A DNA stretch of 47,901 nt from Parachlamydiaceae bacterium (GTDB taxonomy: Bacteria; Chlamydiota; Chlamydiia; Chlamydiales; Parachlamydiaceae), in NCBI GenBank assembly GCA_030147755.1, contig JASBUW010000051.1, positions 1-47,901 on the forward strand, written 5' to 3'. The notes beneath the pieces are model-generated. The model searched no databases, was not told where the DNA came from, and saw only the letters and a list, made by a program, of their open reading frames with translations. Every line of letters starts with the position of its first letter. The first letter of the stretch is position 1. Below, piece by piece: positions 22,970-30,563 of this stretch. The position numbers were made by a program, and so were the translations under genes.

Positions 22970-24139
22970 ATGCCTAGATTAGCAAGAGTATCGAGACTTG
23001 CCCAAGTGCCTGGAATTGGAGTAGATCGCATGGGAAATGCAGCTGATGAGGCTCAGGATCCTGGCATATTGCGCATGGAAAATTTAGATACGGATATTCC
23101 TCCGCCCGCCATTGCCCTTGAGGTAACGCGTCAAGGGATTGCGAAAGATGAAAATAACAGTTATTTGCCTTTCTTGGGGCAAGATGAATTGCGACAAGCT
23201 GCTGTTAACCGCGTGTCATGTGTGTGCGATATAGAGTATGATTGGCGTAGTCAATGCATCATCACAGCAGGAGGAATGTCAGGTATTTTGAATTGCTTAT
23301 TGGCCATGGTTGAGCCGGGTGATGAAGTGATTGTGACGGATCCGACTTATGCAGGGATTATTAACCGTATACGCCTTGCAGGCGGTGTTCCGGTATTTGT
23401 TCCACTGATTCCTTCGCCTACAGGATGGTGTTTAGATATACGTGCGCTTGAGCAAGCAGCTTCACCGCGTACGAAGATGTTAGTCATTAGTCCTGGAATG
23501 CCAACAGGGCATATTTTGACATATGAAGAATGGGAAGCTGTGGCACGCGTGGCAATACAAACAGATGCTTGGCTCTTGTATGATGCAGCAATGGAACGCA
23601 TTCTCTATCATCGTCGTCCTCTCATTCATCCCGCATCTTTGCCTCAGATGGCTGAGCGCACGATTACTGTGGGTGCGGCTTCTAAGGAATTACGCATGAT
23701 TGGATGGCGTGTAGGTTGGGTAGTAGGTCCCAAAAGCATCATGAATGATATTGGACTCGTCAGTATCTCAAATGTGGTCTGTCAAACAGGCATTAGCATG
23801 GCAGGAGTAGCGGCAGGACTCAATGCCACAGATAATGGCTTAAATGAGGCTTTAGAGATATGGGGACAGAGGTGCGATATTCTATTGCAGGAATTAGAAG
23901 GGCTTCCCGTGATTCCACCGCATGGAGGATGGTCTTTATTATTGGATGCGCATGCCCTCGGAATGACTTCTCAAGAAGCGACAGAGAAGCTGTTTAAGGA
24001 AGCAAAAATAGCAACAACTCCTATGGTAGGCTGGGGAGAGCAAGCAGCCAAATATGTGCGCTTTGTTTTTTCCAATGAACCAAAAGAGCGCTTAATGGGA
24101 CTTGGCAATAAAGTGAAGAAGGCACTTTCTATAAAATAA
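22970..24139 (+). CDS. PLP-dependent class I/II aminotransferase-like enzyme with altered cofactor contacts
   Basis: The 389-residue fold-type-I PLP enzyme shows NSYLPFLGQDELRQA, GGMSGILNCLLAMVEPGDEV, the Schiff-base lysine K239 in GAASKELRMIGWRVGW, and a C-terminal arginine in YVRFVFSNEP for the substrate carboxylate. Two residues that normally hydrogen-bond the PLP O3' are changed: the Asn of the NPTG motif is M177 (SPGMPTG) and the Tyr after the PLP-ring Asp (D205) is M208. The fold and lysine suggest an active PLP enzyme, but reaction type (transaminase, lyase or oxidase) is uncertain. It is monocistronic, with a good promoter and RBS. Confidence 0.85.
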   Translation: MPRLARVSRLAQVPGIGVDRMGNAADEAQDPGILRMENLDTDIPPPAIALEVTRQGIAKDENNSYLPFLGQDELRQAAVNRVSCVCDIEYDWRSQCIITAGGMSGILNCLLAMVEPGDEVIVTDPTYAGIINRIRLAGGVPVFVPLIPSPTGWCLDIRALEQAASPRTKMLVISPGMPTGHILTYEEWEAVARVAIQTDAWLLYDAAMERILYHRRPLIHPASLPQMAERTITVGAASKELRMIGWRVGWVVGPKSIMNDIGLVSISNVVCQTGISMAGVAAGLNATDNGLNEALEIWGQRCDILLQELEGLPVIPPHGGWSLLLDAHALGMTSQEATEKLFKEAKIATTPMVGWGEQAAKYVRFVFSNEPKERLMGLGNKVKKALSIK

Positions 24140-24147
24140 TAAAAAAT

Positions 24148-24176
24148 TTGATCTAATCTAAAAAAGCTGGTAAAAT
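24148..24176 (+). promoter_or_regulatory. candidate promoter of the serpin gene
   Basis: TTGATC (24148-24153), 17-bp spacer, TAAAAT (24171-24176). The start ATG is 46 bp further at 24222, with AAGGA upstream. Confidence 0.5.
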
Positions 24177-24221
24177 ATAAAAACTAAAATCGTCAATAAT
24201 TATTATTAAGGATTATTTATT

Positions 24222-25814
24222 ATGCCAGCTTTATCTAAAACAACAGAAAATTCGTTTCAAGCGCATTTAATAGAAATTGATCAAGCTCTTGATCGAGGTA
24301 ATTTACTAACTACTGATTTACAAGTTGTTGAAAAACAAGGAATTACATGGGTTTGGATTATTTTCACTCGCGCTGTCCTAACAGTTGTTAGTTACTGCAT
24401 TCAATACGATCCATGGAAAGCTTACCGCATCCATCATGTCGCTCAATCGCTCTCTACTTTTGTGGCGAATAACCAAGAGCATGTGACTCCTGATAAAGAA
24501 ATACAGATTAAAGAGATCTTCAATAAGTTGGAAGTCAAAGCAGGTCGCTCGAGTCAACATAAAGAAATCTATCTTAAAGCGATTGAAGATTGTAGAAAGT
24601 CAGTAGAATTACAAGATGTGGTTGATAAACCGGTAGAAAAGCCACTCGCTAAACCGGCTCCTCAGATTGCAAAAGCAGATTTAATACGTGCTCAAGAAAT
24701 AACCCGCCAGGCAATCACAACTTTTGCAAATGATTTGTGTCTGCGTATTTCTGATCAAGCGCCAGCTGGAAAAAGCTTTTGTATATCTCCTGTTAGTATT
24801 ATCGCTGCTCTTGGAATGTGTCTTCACATCATCAAATCTGAGAAAAAAGAGCAGTTTCTTGAAAAGCTTGGTCTTAAAGGATTGAGTGAAGTAGAAATTC
24901 ATGCAGCGATTTCTACAACACTTGAAGAGATAATGCTTCCAAAAGACTTTACAAAAGGTGCTATTAGCATTGCGCAAGGTTTAGCACGCAAACCTGGAGT
25001 AACTGTTGCTGATTCTTTATTAGAACTTGTTCAAAATACGTATAAAGCCGATATGATCACTTCTCAAGCTTTGATGACAAAAGTCAATCAATGGGTAAAT
25101 GCTAAAACGAGAGGGAAGATCCCTACTATACTTTCAAATGACACAGCAGATCTTGTTTTATTGAATGCTGTTTATTTAGGTCTTCAGTGGCAGCAAAAAT
25201 TTGAAAAATCGAGTTATGGATGGCAAGTCAAAGACTTTACTTGTGTAGATGGAACTAAGGCGCCTGTTTCCATGATGTGGCAAGAAGGAGATTTTTCCAT
25301 TTATCGTGGTGAGACTTTTGCGATGTTGGAAAAACCTTATCTTGTACCCACAGGGCGTAAACTTTCACAACTCATTTTCTTGCCGAATGATCCTGCAAGT
25401 TTAATGGATCTTGAAAAAACGTTAACGGCAGAAGCGATTAAAAAATATCGTCAAGAAGCCAAGGTAGAACATAATGTAGAATTGAGTATGCCTAAAACAA
25501 AAGCAGAAAGCCATTTTGAACTCTTGAATTTGTTAAATGAAATGGGGCTTCCTCTTAATGCCGTTGATGACAATATTGTTAAAGATGGTCGTATAGACTC
25601 TGTTCTTCATAAAACTTTTATTTCTAATGATGAGGAAGGGACTCGAGCTGCAGCGGCGACTGCTGTGGTGGTAATGGAATGCGCGGCAGCCCTTTCTGAG
25701 CCTAAATTATTCAATATTGAGCACGCTTATGCTTACATGATGATGGATGAAGATACTGTTCTCTTCCGTGGAAGAGTAGGGGATAAAGAGCCTCTAATTG
25801 TAGATAGTAAGTAG
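24222..25814 (+). CDS. serpin-family protease inhibitor with chlamydial N-terminal domain
   Basis: The 530-residue protein has a serpin domain from about residue 160: KSFCISPVSIIAALGMC, VLLNAVYLGLQWQQKF, and the inhibitory hinge DEEGTRAAAATAVVV (D470 to V484), whose run of small residues is needed for loop insertion. Counting from the hinge glycine (P15, G473) puts P1 at or near C487 (MECAAAL). The first 145 residues are an extra domain with a hydrophobic helix (WVWIIFTRAVLTVVSYCI) and a Pro/Lys-rich linker. Serpins are rare in bacteria; here it could block a host or own protease. No signal peptide is present, so secretion would need type III or another route. A short spacer (22 nt) links it to the SAT1-like gene. 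Confidence 0.88.
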   Translation: MPALSKTTENSFQAHLIEIDQALDRGNLLTTDLQVVEKQGITWVWIIFTRAVLTVVSYCIQYDPWKAYRIHHVAQSLSTFVANNQEHVTPDKEIQIKEIFNKLEVKAGRSSQHKEIYLKAIEDCRKSVELQDVVDKPVEKPLAKPAPQIAKADLIRAQEITRQAITTFANDLCLRISDQAPAGKSFCISPVSIIAALGMCLHIIKSEKKEQFLEKLGLKGLSEVEIHAAISTTLEEIMLPKDFTKGAISIAQGLARKPGVTVADSLLELVQNTYKADMITSQALMTKVNQWVNAKTRGKIPTILSNDTADLVLLNAVYLGLQWQQKFEKSSYGWQVKDFTCVDGTKAPVSMMWQEGDFSIYRGETFAMLEKPYLVPTGRKLSQLIFLPNDPASLMDLEKTLTAEAIKKYRQEAKVEHNVELSMPKTKAESHFELLNLLNEMGLPLNAVDDNIVKDGRIDSVLHKTFISNDEEGTRAAAATAVVVMECAAALSEPKLFNIEHAYAYMMMDEDTVLFRGRVGDKEPLIVDSK

Positions 25815-25836
25815 ATAGATATTTGTAGAGGTAAGC

Positions 25837-26310
25837 ATGATACTTCGGCCTGTTAAACCAGAAGAGAAAGAGTGCTTATACGAGTTGATTTGTGAGTTGG
25901 CAGTGTACGAAGGCAAAGATCTTGCGACATTGCCACTCACAAAAGATAATTTATCGCGCTTTGGATTTAATGAAAGGCCTTATTTTTATACAGAAGTCGC
26001 AGAAGTAGAGGGCAAGCTTGTCGCTTATGCTCTCTATTTTTATACGTTTTCTGCTCATCAAGGATATCCTGTACTGTATTTGGAAGATTTATATGTCAAA
26101 CCGGCTTATAGAAAGCAAGGCATTGGATCTGCATTGATGAGTAGGTTAGCACAACATGCGCGGGAACATTATTGTTGTCGCATGGAATGGCATGTGCTTG
26201 ATTGGAATCAAGAAGCCATTGCTTTCTATCACAAGTTAGATACGCATTTGAGAAAAGATTTAATTTTAGTCCGGTTGCCTTGCGAAATTCAAACTACAAC
26301 AGTTCATTAA
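25837..26310 (+). CDS. GNAT acetyltransferase, SAT1 (spermidine/spermine) type
   Basis: The 157-residue protein follows the SAT1 pattern: LIRELA-like LICELAVYE, YALYFYTFSAHQGYPVLYLEDLYVKPAYRKQGIGSAL in two adjacent blocks, and EWHVLDWNQEAIAFYHKL. The acetyl-CoA loop is RKQGIGS. Homologues acetylate polyamines or related diamines. The protein is slightly short at the C-terminus compared with SAT1. The MFS gene starts 6 nt after its stop, so efflux and acetylation may be co-expressed. Confidence 0.78.
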   Translation: MILRPVKPEEKECLYELICELAVYEGKDLATLPLTKDNLSRFGFNERPYFYTEVAEVEGKLVAYALYFYTFSAHQGYPVLYLEDLYVKPAYRKQGIGSALMSRLAQHAREHYCCRMEWHVLDWNQEAIAFYHKLDTHLRKDLILVRLPCEIQTTTVH

Positions 26311-26316
26311 ATATTT

Positions 26317-27498
26317 ATGCGCGCACAATTTTATATCACAGCTTATCTTGTTATCTTGATTTCTTTAGGGTATATTGCGACAGATATTTATTTGCCCTCA
26401 CTGCCGGCATTAGCTGCTTATTTTCAGACAAGCGATAATGAAGTTCAAAAAACGCTTTCTGCCTATTTGTTAAGCTTCTCTTTTACTCCGCTGATTTTCG
26501 GTCCCTTGTCAGATCACATAGGACGCAAAAAAGTCATTCTGGGAGGACTTGTTGTCAGCATCTTAGCTTCTGTAGGTTGCTTGTTGGCGCCAAATATTCA
26601 ATTTCTAATTGCTTCGCGTTTTATACAAGGCATTGGAATGGGAGCAATCATTATTGCTGCGCGAGCCACGACTTCCGATTTGTTTACAGGAACGGCTTTT
26701 GTAAAACAAATTGCTTTGGCCTCGATGGTCATGCCGGTCGTATTAGCAATTGCTCCAGTCATCGGAGGAGCCCTTCAGGAAGCCTTTCAATGGCAATCGG
26801 TATTCATATTTCTGACAGTTTATTTGTTGCTTGTGTCTATTTTTGTGATCGTACGACCTGAAAGTTTGAAAAATCCTAGCCATAGTAGTGTTAAGAATAT
26901 TTTCTCCACTTACCGTGCGCATTTACGTAATGGGCCATTTCTTGCTTTTGGAGTCAACTTTGTGCTTCCTGCTTTAGGATTATTTGCCTATTTAACGACA
27001 AGTCCTTTTCTATTTCAGGAAATGATTGGTTTATCACCCGTTGAGTATGGAGCGCTCTCTTTGTATATAGGGGGAACAATTATTTTGACTGGCTACATTA
27101 ATTTGCATCTTACGCGTCATTTCTCTTTAATCACCCTTTTATATGTGGGATCAACTCTCATGTTATTAGCGGGCGTTTTATTATTAGTTTTTCACCTTAT
27201 GGGTATTCTCACAACTTGGTCACTTTTGTTGCCTGCTTTAATTTATTTTACTTGTATGCCTCTTTGTTTCGCAAATGGGGGTGCTAAAGCGATGGGATTA
27301 GTTCGCAATCATTTTGGAGCTGCAACGGCTCTACTCACCACTTTTCAGTTTCTAATAGGTGCTTTGGGAAGCTTTATTTTCTCTATGTTAGCTGATAAAA
27401 CGGCTTTGCCTCTTGCTGTATGCTTTATTCTTGTTGGGGTTTTGTCTATGATTAACCTCACAATAGCTCGTCGAATTTCTGCAAAATCGCCTTCTTAA
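26317..27498 (+). CDS. Bcr/CflA-type MFS drug efflux transporter
   Basis: The 393-residue protein has 12 predicted membrane segments. It begins with the Bcr/CflA hallmark TDIYLPSLPALAAYF and has the MFS motif A variant GPLSDHIGRKKVIL, then RFIQGIGMGA. Family members export bicyclomycin, chloramphenicol, sulfonamides or small peptides. It directly follows the SAT1-like gene. No clear RBS is visible, suggesting translational coupling. Confidence 0.88.
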   Translation: MRAQFYITAYLVILISLGYIATDIYLPSLPALAAYFQTSDNEVQKTLSAYLLSFSFTPLIFGPLSDHIGRKKVILGGLVVSILASVGCLLAPNIQFLIASRFIQGIGMGAIIIAARATTSDLFTGTAFVKQIALASMVMPVVLAIAPVIGGALQEAFQWQSVFIFLTVYLLLVSIFVIVRPESLKNPSHSSVKNIFSTYRAHLRNGPFLAFGVNFVLPALGLFAYLTTSPFLFQEMIGLSPVEYGALSLYIGGTIILTGYINLHLTRHFSLITLLYVGSTLMLLAGVLLLVFHLMGILTTWSLLLPALIYFTCMPLCFANGGAKAMGLVRNHFGAATALLTTFQFLIGALGSFIFSMLADKTALPLAVCFILVGVLSMINLTIARRISAKSPS

Positions 27499-27583
27499 AG
27501 AAATGATTATTATAATGTCTTAAATATTTGGACTTTAAAAATTCTATTGTCTATCATCTATTTCATTTTAAGCAGGAGGAAAA

Positions 27584-28051
27584 ATGGGCGCACCAATAGG
27601 AATAGTTGCCAAGTATTCAACAGATCCGGCTGAAGCTGCTAGCCATTTAGCATATTGCCAGAAAGAAGCTCGAAAGCTTCTGAAAGATCAAATGAAAACT
27701 CATCATGTTGCCCAAGATATGATGTATGTCCTTGCGCGAGCAAATTATCATGCGCGTAAAAGTAAGACAGAGAAAGGAAAAGCGAAAGTAGAGAGATTGA
27801 CTCAAGAAATGAAAAATCTCGGTAATCAACAAGCCCAACAAATGTTTTCTGGAAAATCACTTCCTGTTGCTCAAGTAAAACAGAATCAGGAAACATTTAA
27901 GCTTATTGCTTCAGAGGTCACTAATCTCTTTTTAGTAGATCTGGGTAAGAATCCAAGAACTCAAGAACTTCTTCCTATGGCTACTGTAATGGCACCATCT
28001 AACACAAATTATGCGAAGTTAAGAATGTGGATCGATGGTTTTTCAATTTAA
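27584..28051 (+). CDS. hypothetical protein, first copy of a tandem pair
   Basis: The 155-residue protein starts with the conserved MGAPIGIVAKYSTDPAEAAS and HLAYCQKEARK. It is mostly helical and Lys/Gln-rich in the middle and ends KLRMWIDGFSI. There is no signal peptide, membrane helix or recognised domain. An excellent RBS (AGGAGG) precedes the ATG. The gene at 28129 is a clear paralog, and the 40 bp before each start are also alike, so the unit was duplicated with its leader. Function is unknown; a lineage-specific effector is one possibility. Confidence 0.6.
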   Translation: MGAPIGIVAKYSTDPAEAASHLAYCQKEARKLLKDQMKTHHVAQDMMYVLARANYHARKSKTEKGKAKVERLTQEMKNLGNQQAQQMFSGKSLPVAQVKQNQETFKLIASEVTNLFLVDLGKNPRTQELLPMATVMAPSNTNYAKLRMWIDGFSI

Positions 28052-28128
28052 ATCTTAATTGTTTTTTTTGAAATTTTAAAATTATATTGTTTATCTATCA
28101 TCTATTTCATTTTAACCAGGAGAAAACA

Positions 28129-28608
28129 ATGGGTGCGCCAATAGGAAGAATAGTTCCCAAGTATTCAACAGATCCAGCTGAAGCGGCTAGTCACTTAGCA
28201 TATTGTCAAAAGGAAGCTAGAAAGCAGTTGAAAGAGCAAATGAAAATACATAATGTTGCTCGAGATACCATGTATATCGCTGCGTTGGCAAATCACCACC
28301 ATACACGTACTAAAAATACAGAGAAGGTAGAAAAATTGAAGGAAGAAATGAAGAATTTCCTTCAACAAAAAGTCAAGCAAATGAATCCTAATCCTCTCCA
28401 AGTAGAGCCTGCAAAATTAGTCTCTCCTGAACAAGCAGAACAAGAAGAGGAAAATTTTAAAACGATCTCTGCAAAAGTGATGAATGATTTTTGCGTGAAT
28501 TTAAGTAAAAATCCAAAGACTAATCCTCGTCCTGAGATAATGTTCCAGGTATTTGCTGTCAAAGATTATGGGGATTTAAGAAAATTTATTGATGGTTTTT
28601 CAGGTTAA
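28129..28608 (+). CDS. hypothetical protein, second copy of a tandem pair
   Basis: The protein has 159 residues from the ATG at 28129 (CAGGAG upstream); an in-frame ATG at 28087 is rejected since it lies in the duplicated leader. It begins MGAPIGRIVPKYSTDPAEA and keeps the HLAYCQKEARK block and the C-terminal IDGFSG, while the middle differs (VKQMNPNPLQVEPAKLVSPE insert-like region). The N-terminal 60 residues are far more conserved than the rest, suggesting a functional N-terminal module. Unknown function. Confidence 0.6.
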   Translation: MGAPIGRIVPKYSTDPAEAASHLAYCQKEARKQLKEQMKIHNVARDTMYIAALANHHHTRTKNTEKVEKLKEEMKNFLQQKVKQMNPNPLQVEPAKLVSPEQAEQEEENFKTISAKVMNDFCVNLSKNPKTNPRPEIMFQVFAVKDYGDLRKFIDGFSG

Positions 28609-28665
28609 ACCTTGTTCTACTTTCTGCAGAAGTAATGCTTAGCTTCAAGCCATAAGGACAATGAA

Positions 28666-29538
28666 ATGATAATTAAACCCATGTTCATCAAGCTGACATT
28701 TGTTTTCTTATTGATTACTATGCATCCTTTTACTCTCAGTGGATATTCGTATGAATATCTCTCTGATGGGAATGAAATCTCTATTCACATTCTTGTTGTG
28801 GATCCGCAAGAGGATGTCATCATTCCAGTCAGAGCTTCCGGTGAAAAAATCATGCGTGAAACAGTCTTAACGTTGGCTAAACGTTATGGTGCTACTGCAG
28901 CTGTTAACGGAGGATTCTGGAAACCGGATGGAACTCCAGCAGGCATTTTAAAAATTGATGGTCAGTGGTATGGAACACCTTTTAAGCCACGAGGAGCCAT
29001 TGGATGGGCGCTAGATGGACAGCATGTTTTAATTGATCGTGTATTAACCAACTATTCTCTGCAAGAATGCGAAGATTTTAGCCAAATAGAAGTTATCCCT
29101 GTTTCTGATCCTCCTCATACAAGTTCTGAAGATTGGAAAGAATTAGAACATATTGTGGGAGGAACACCTGTCTTAGTTAGCTATGGCACTATCATAGAAG
29201 ATTATGCGCCTGAACAAACGCGCGAATCATTCCTAACTAAAAAACATCCTAGAACAGCAGTGGGGATCAGAGAAAATGGAGAATGGGTATTTGTTGTTGT
29301 GGATGGACGTTTTGAAGATTTGGGTGGTATGACTATGACAGAGCTAGCTGAATTAATGTTTGAGCTAGGTTGTATCGAAGCGCTAAATTTAGATGGTGGG
29401 AGTTCATCTACTCTGGTGATAGAAGGAACAGTTGTGAATCGACCTTGTGGTGAAATTCAAGAAGAGGGTAAATTAGTTACCGCTGTGTCTGATGCTATTC
29501 TTATTTTTCCACTCATAGTATGCACAGACATTAAATAA
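28666..29538 (+). CDS. exported phosphodiester glycosidase (NAGPA/DUF2233 domain)
   Basis: The 290-residue protein has a signal peptide (MFIKLTFVFLLITMHPFTLS after five leading residues). The NAGPA-type domain shows AAVNGGFWKPDGTPAGIL, RGAIGW, RTAVGI, VVVDGRFEDLGGMTMTELA and NLDGGSSSTLV. Human NAGPA uncovers mannose-6-phosphate; bacterial members cleave sugar-1-phosphodiesters such as those in wall polymers. A periplasmic role in cell-envelope sugar phosphodiester turnover is likely. AAGGA lies upstream. YjjX follows after 14 nt. Confidence 0.85.
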   Translation: MIIKPMFIKLTFVFLLITMHPFTLSGYSYEYLSDGNEISIHILVVDPQEDVIIPVRASGEKIMRETVLTLAKRYGATAAVNGGFWKPDGTPAGILKIDGQWYGTPFKPRGAIGWALDGQHVLIDRVLTNYSLQECEDFSQIEVIPVSDPPHTSSEDWKELEHIVGGTPVLVSYGTIIEDYAPEQTRESFLTKKHPRTAVGIRENGEWVFVVVDGRFEDLGGMTMTELAELMFELGCIEALNLDGGSSSTLVIEGTVVNRPCGEIQEEGKLVTAVSDAILIFPLIVCTDIK

Positions 29539-29552
29539 AGATAAGAGGTTTT

Positions 29553-30122
29553 GTGTTAGTCGGTCAATTGCAAGCGTACGCCACTAAAGATATTCAAAGC
29601 CAGCTTGTGATAGCTGTTGGATCGAAAAATCCTGTGAAAATTCAAGCAGTGAAAAATGCTTTCTTAAATGAAGACATTGCCTTAATTCCTTGTTCTGCTT
29701 CCTCTAACGTGCGGCCACAACCACTTTCTGATGAAGAAACTCTTCAAGGAGCGATTAATCGTGCAAAAGACTGTTTAGAAAAAACAGAAGCTCAATTAGC
29801 CTTTGGATTAGAAGCAGGGGTGCTTTTTCTAAATACGCACTTATATCTTTGCCATTGGGGTGCACTAGTAGATCAAGGTAAGCATGTTTATTTCACGAAT
29901 GGGCCTATCATTTTAATGCCTCAAGATTACCAAGAAGCCTTGTTAGCCGGAAAAAACTTAGAGGACATTATGCATGATTCTACTGGTATTCAAAGTTTGG
30001 GAGCCAAAGAAGGAGCCATTGGTGTGTTTACTGAAAATCGCTTAAATCGCGAACAAGTGTTGACGCAGATCGTACAGGTCTTAATTGGTCAGTATCGTTA
30101 CTATCAAACTAATAATTTGTGA
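29553..30122 (+). CDS. yjjX: inosine/xanthosine triphosphatase, YjjX/DUF84
   Basis: The 189-residue protein carries VIAVGSKNPVKIQAVKNAF and the later FGLEAGV and GAIGVFTENRLNR blocks of the YjjX NTPase family, which hydrolyses non-canonical ITP/XTP and so cleans the nucleotide pool. The reading starts with GTG at 29553 after AAGAGG; the conserved domain starts near residue 17, so a later start is not available without loss. It ends directly before a 28-bp palindrome. Confidence 0.85.
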   Translation: MLVGQLQAYATKDIQSQLVIAVGSKNPVKIQAVKNAFLNEDIALIPCSASSNVRPQPLSDEETLQGAINRAKDCLEKTEAQLAFGLEAGVLFLNTHLYLCHWGALVDQGKHVYFTNGPIILMPQDYQEALLAGKNLEDIMHDSTGIQSLGAKEGAIGVFTENRLNREQVLTQIVQVLIGQYRYYQTNNL

Positions 30123-30136
30123 TTTTCTTTTCTTTC

Positions 30137-30207
30137 TCTCTGTGCTCTCTGTGTACTCTGTGGTAAATTAATAAAAATAACCACAGAGTACACAGAGAGC
30201 ACAGAGA
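30137..30207 (+). repeat. perfect 28-bp palindrome, second CTCTGTG-type copy
   Basis: Arms 30137-30164 and 30180-30207 are perfectly complementary (loop 15 nt). The core is shared with 6483-6538 but has an added CTCTGTG unit. It lies 15 nt after the YjjX stop and may end that transcript. Confidence 0.8.
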
Positions 30208-30228
30208 AGAACAATTGAGAAAAATTAA

Positions 30229-30563
30229 TAACTCATCTTACGCAAATTGAAGTTTGAACAATTCTAGCTAATCGCGGTAGCGATTAAAAGTGGGTAGCCC
30301 CGCGTGAAGCGAAAGGCCGATTAGGCCTGTAGCGGAACGTGGGGTTAGCAATGCAAAAAAGAATTGAGCTGCGGTTAGCAGCGATAGATTAATGAGACGT
30401 TCATACTTGTCGTCGCTTCCGCGACTCTAATTTTATTTTGGATCAGATCCCCACGTTCCGCTACAGGCCTACCGGCCTTTCGCTTCACGCGGGGCTACCC
30501 ACTTTTGATCGCTACCGCGATTAGCTAGAATTGTTCAAACTTCAATTTGCGTAAGATGAGTTA
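30229..30563. mobile_element. 335-bp palindromic MITE-like element
   Basis: Terminal inverted repeats of about 115 bp (30229-30344 and 30449-30563) match nearly perfectly, around a 104-bp centre with no ORF. The ends read TAACTCATC...GATGAGTTA, so the element could be ACTCATC...GATGAGT flanked by a TA duplication. The right end supplies the stop codon of the gene at 30561. The centre holds CTGCGGTTAGCAG (30369-30381), also found in the 36267 element. It is probably a nonautonomous transposon derivative. Confidence 0.7.

Noticed and set aside
30229-30563. Structured RNA gene or riboswitch in the long palindrome
   Set aside because: The near-perfect 115-bp arms and dispersed related motifs fit a mobile element better; no conserved RNA class is recognised.
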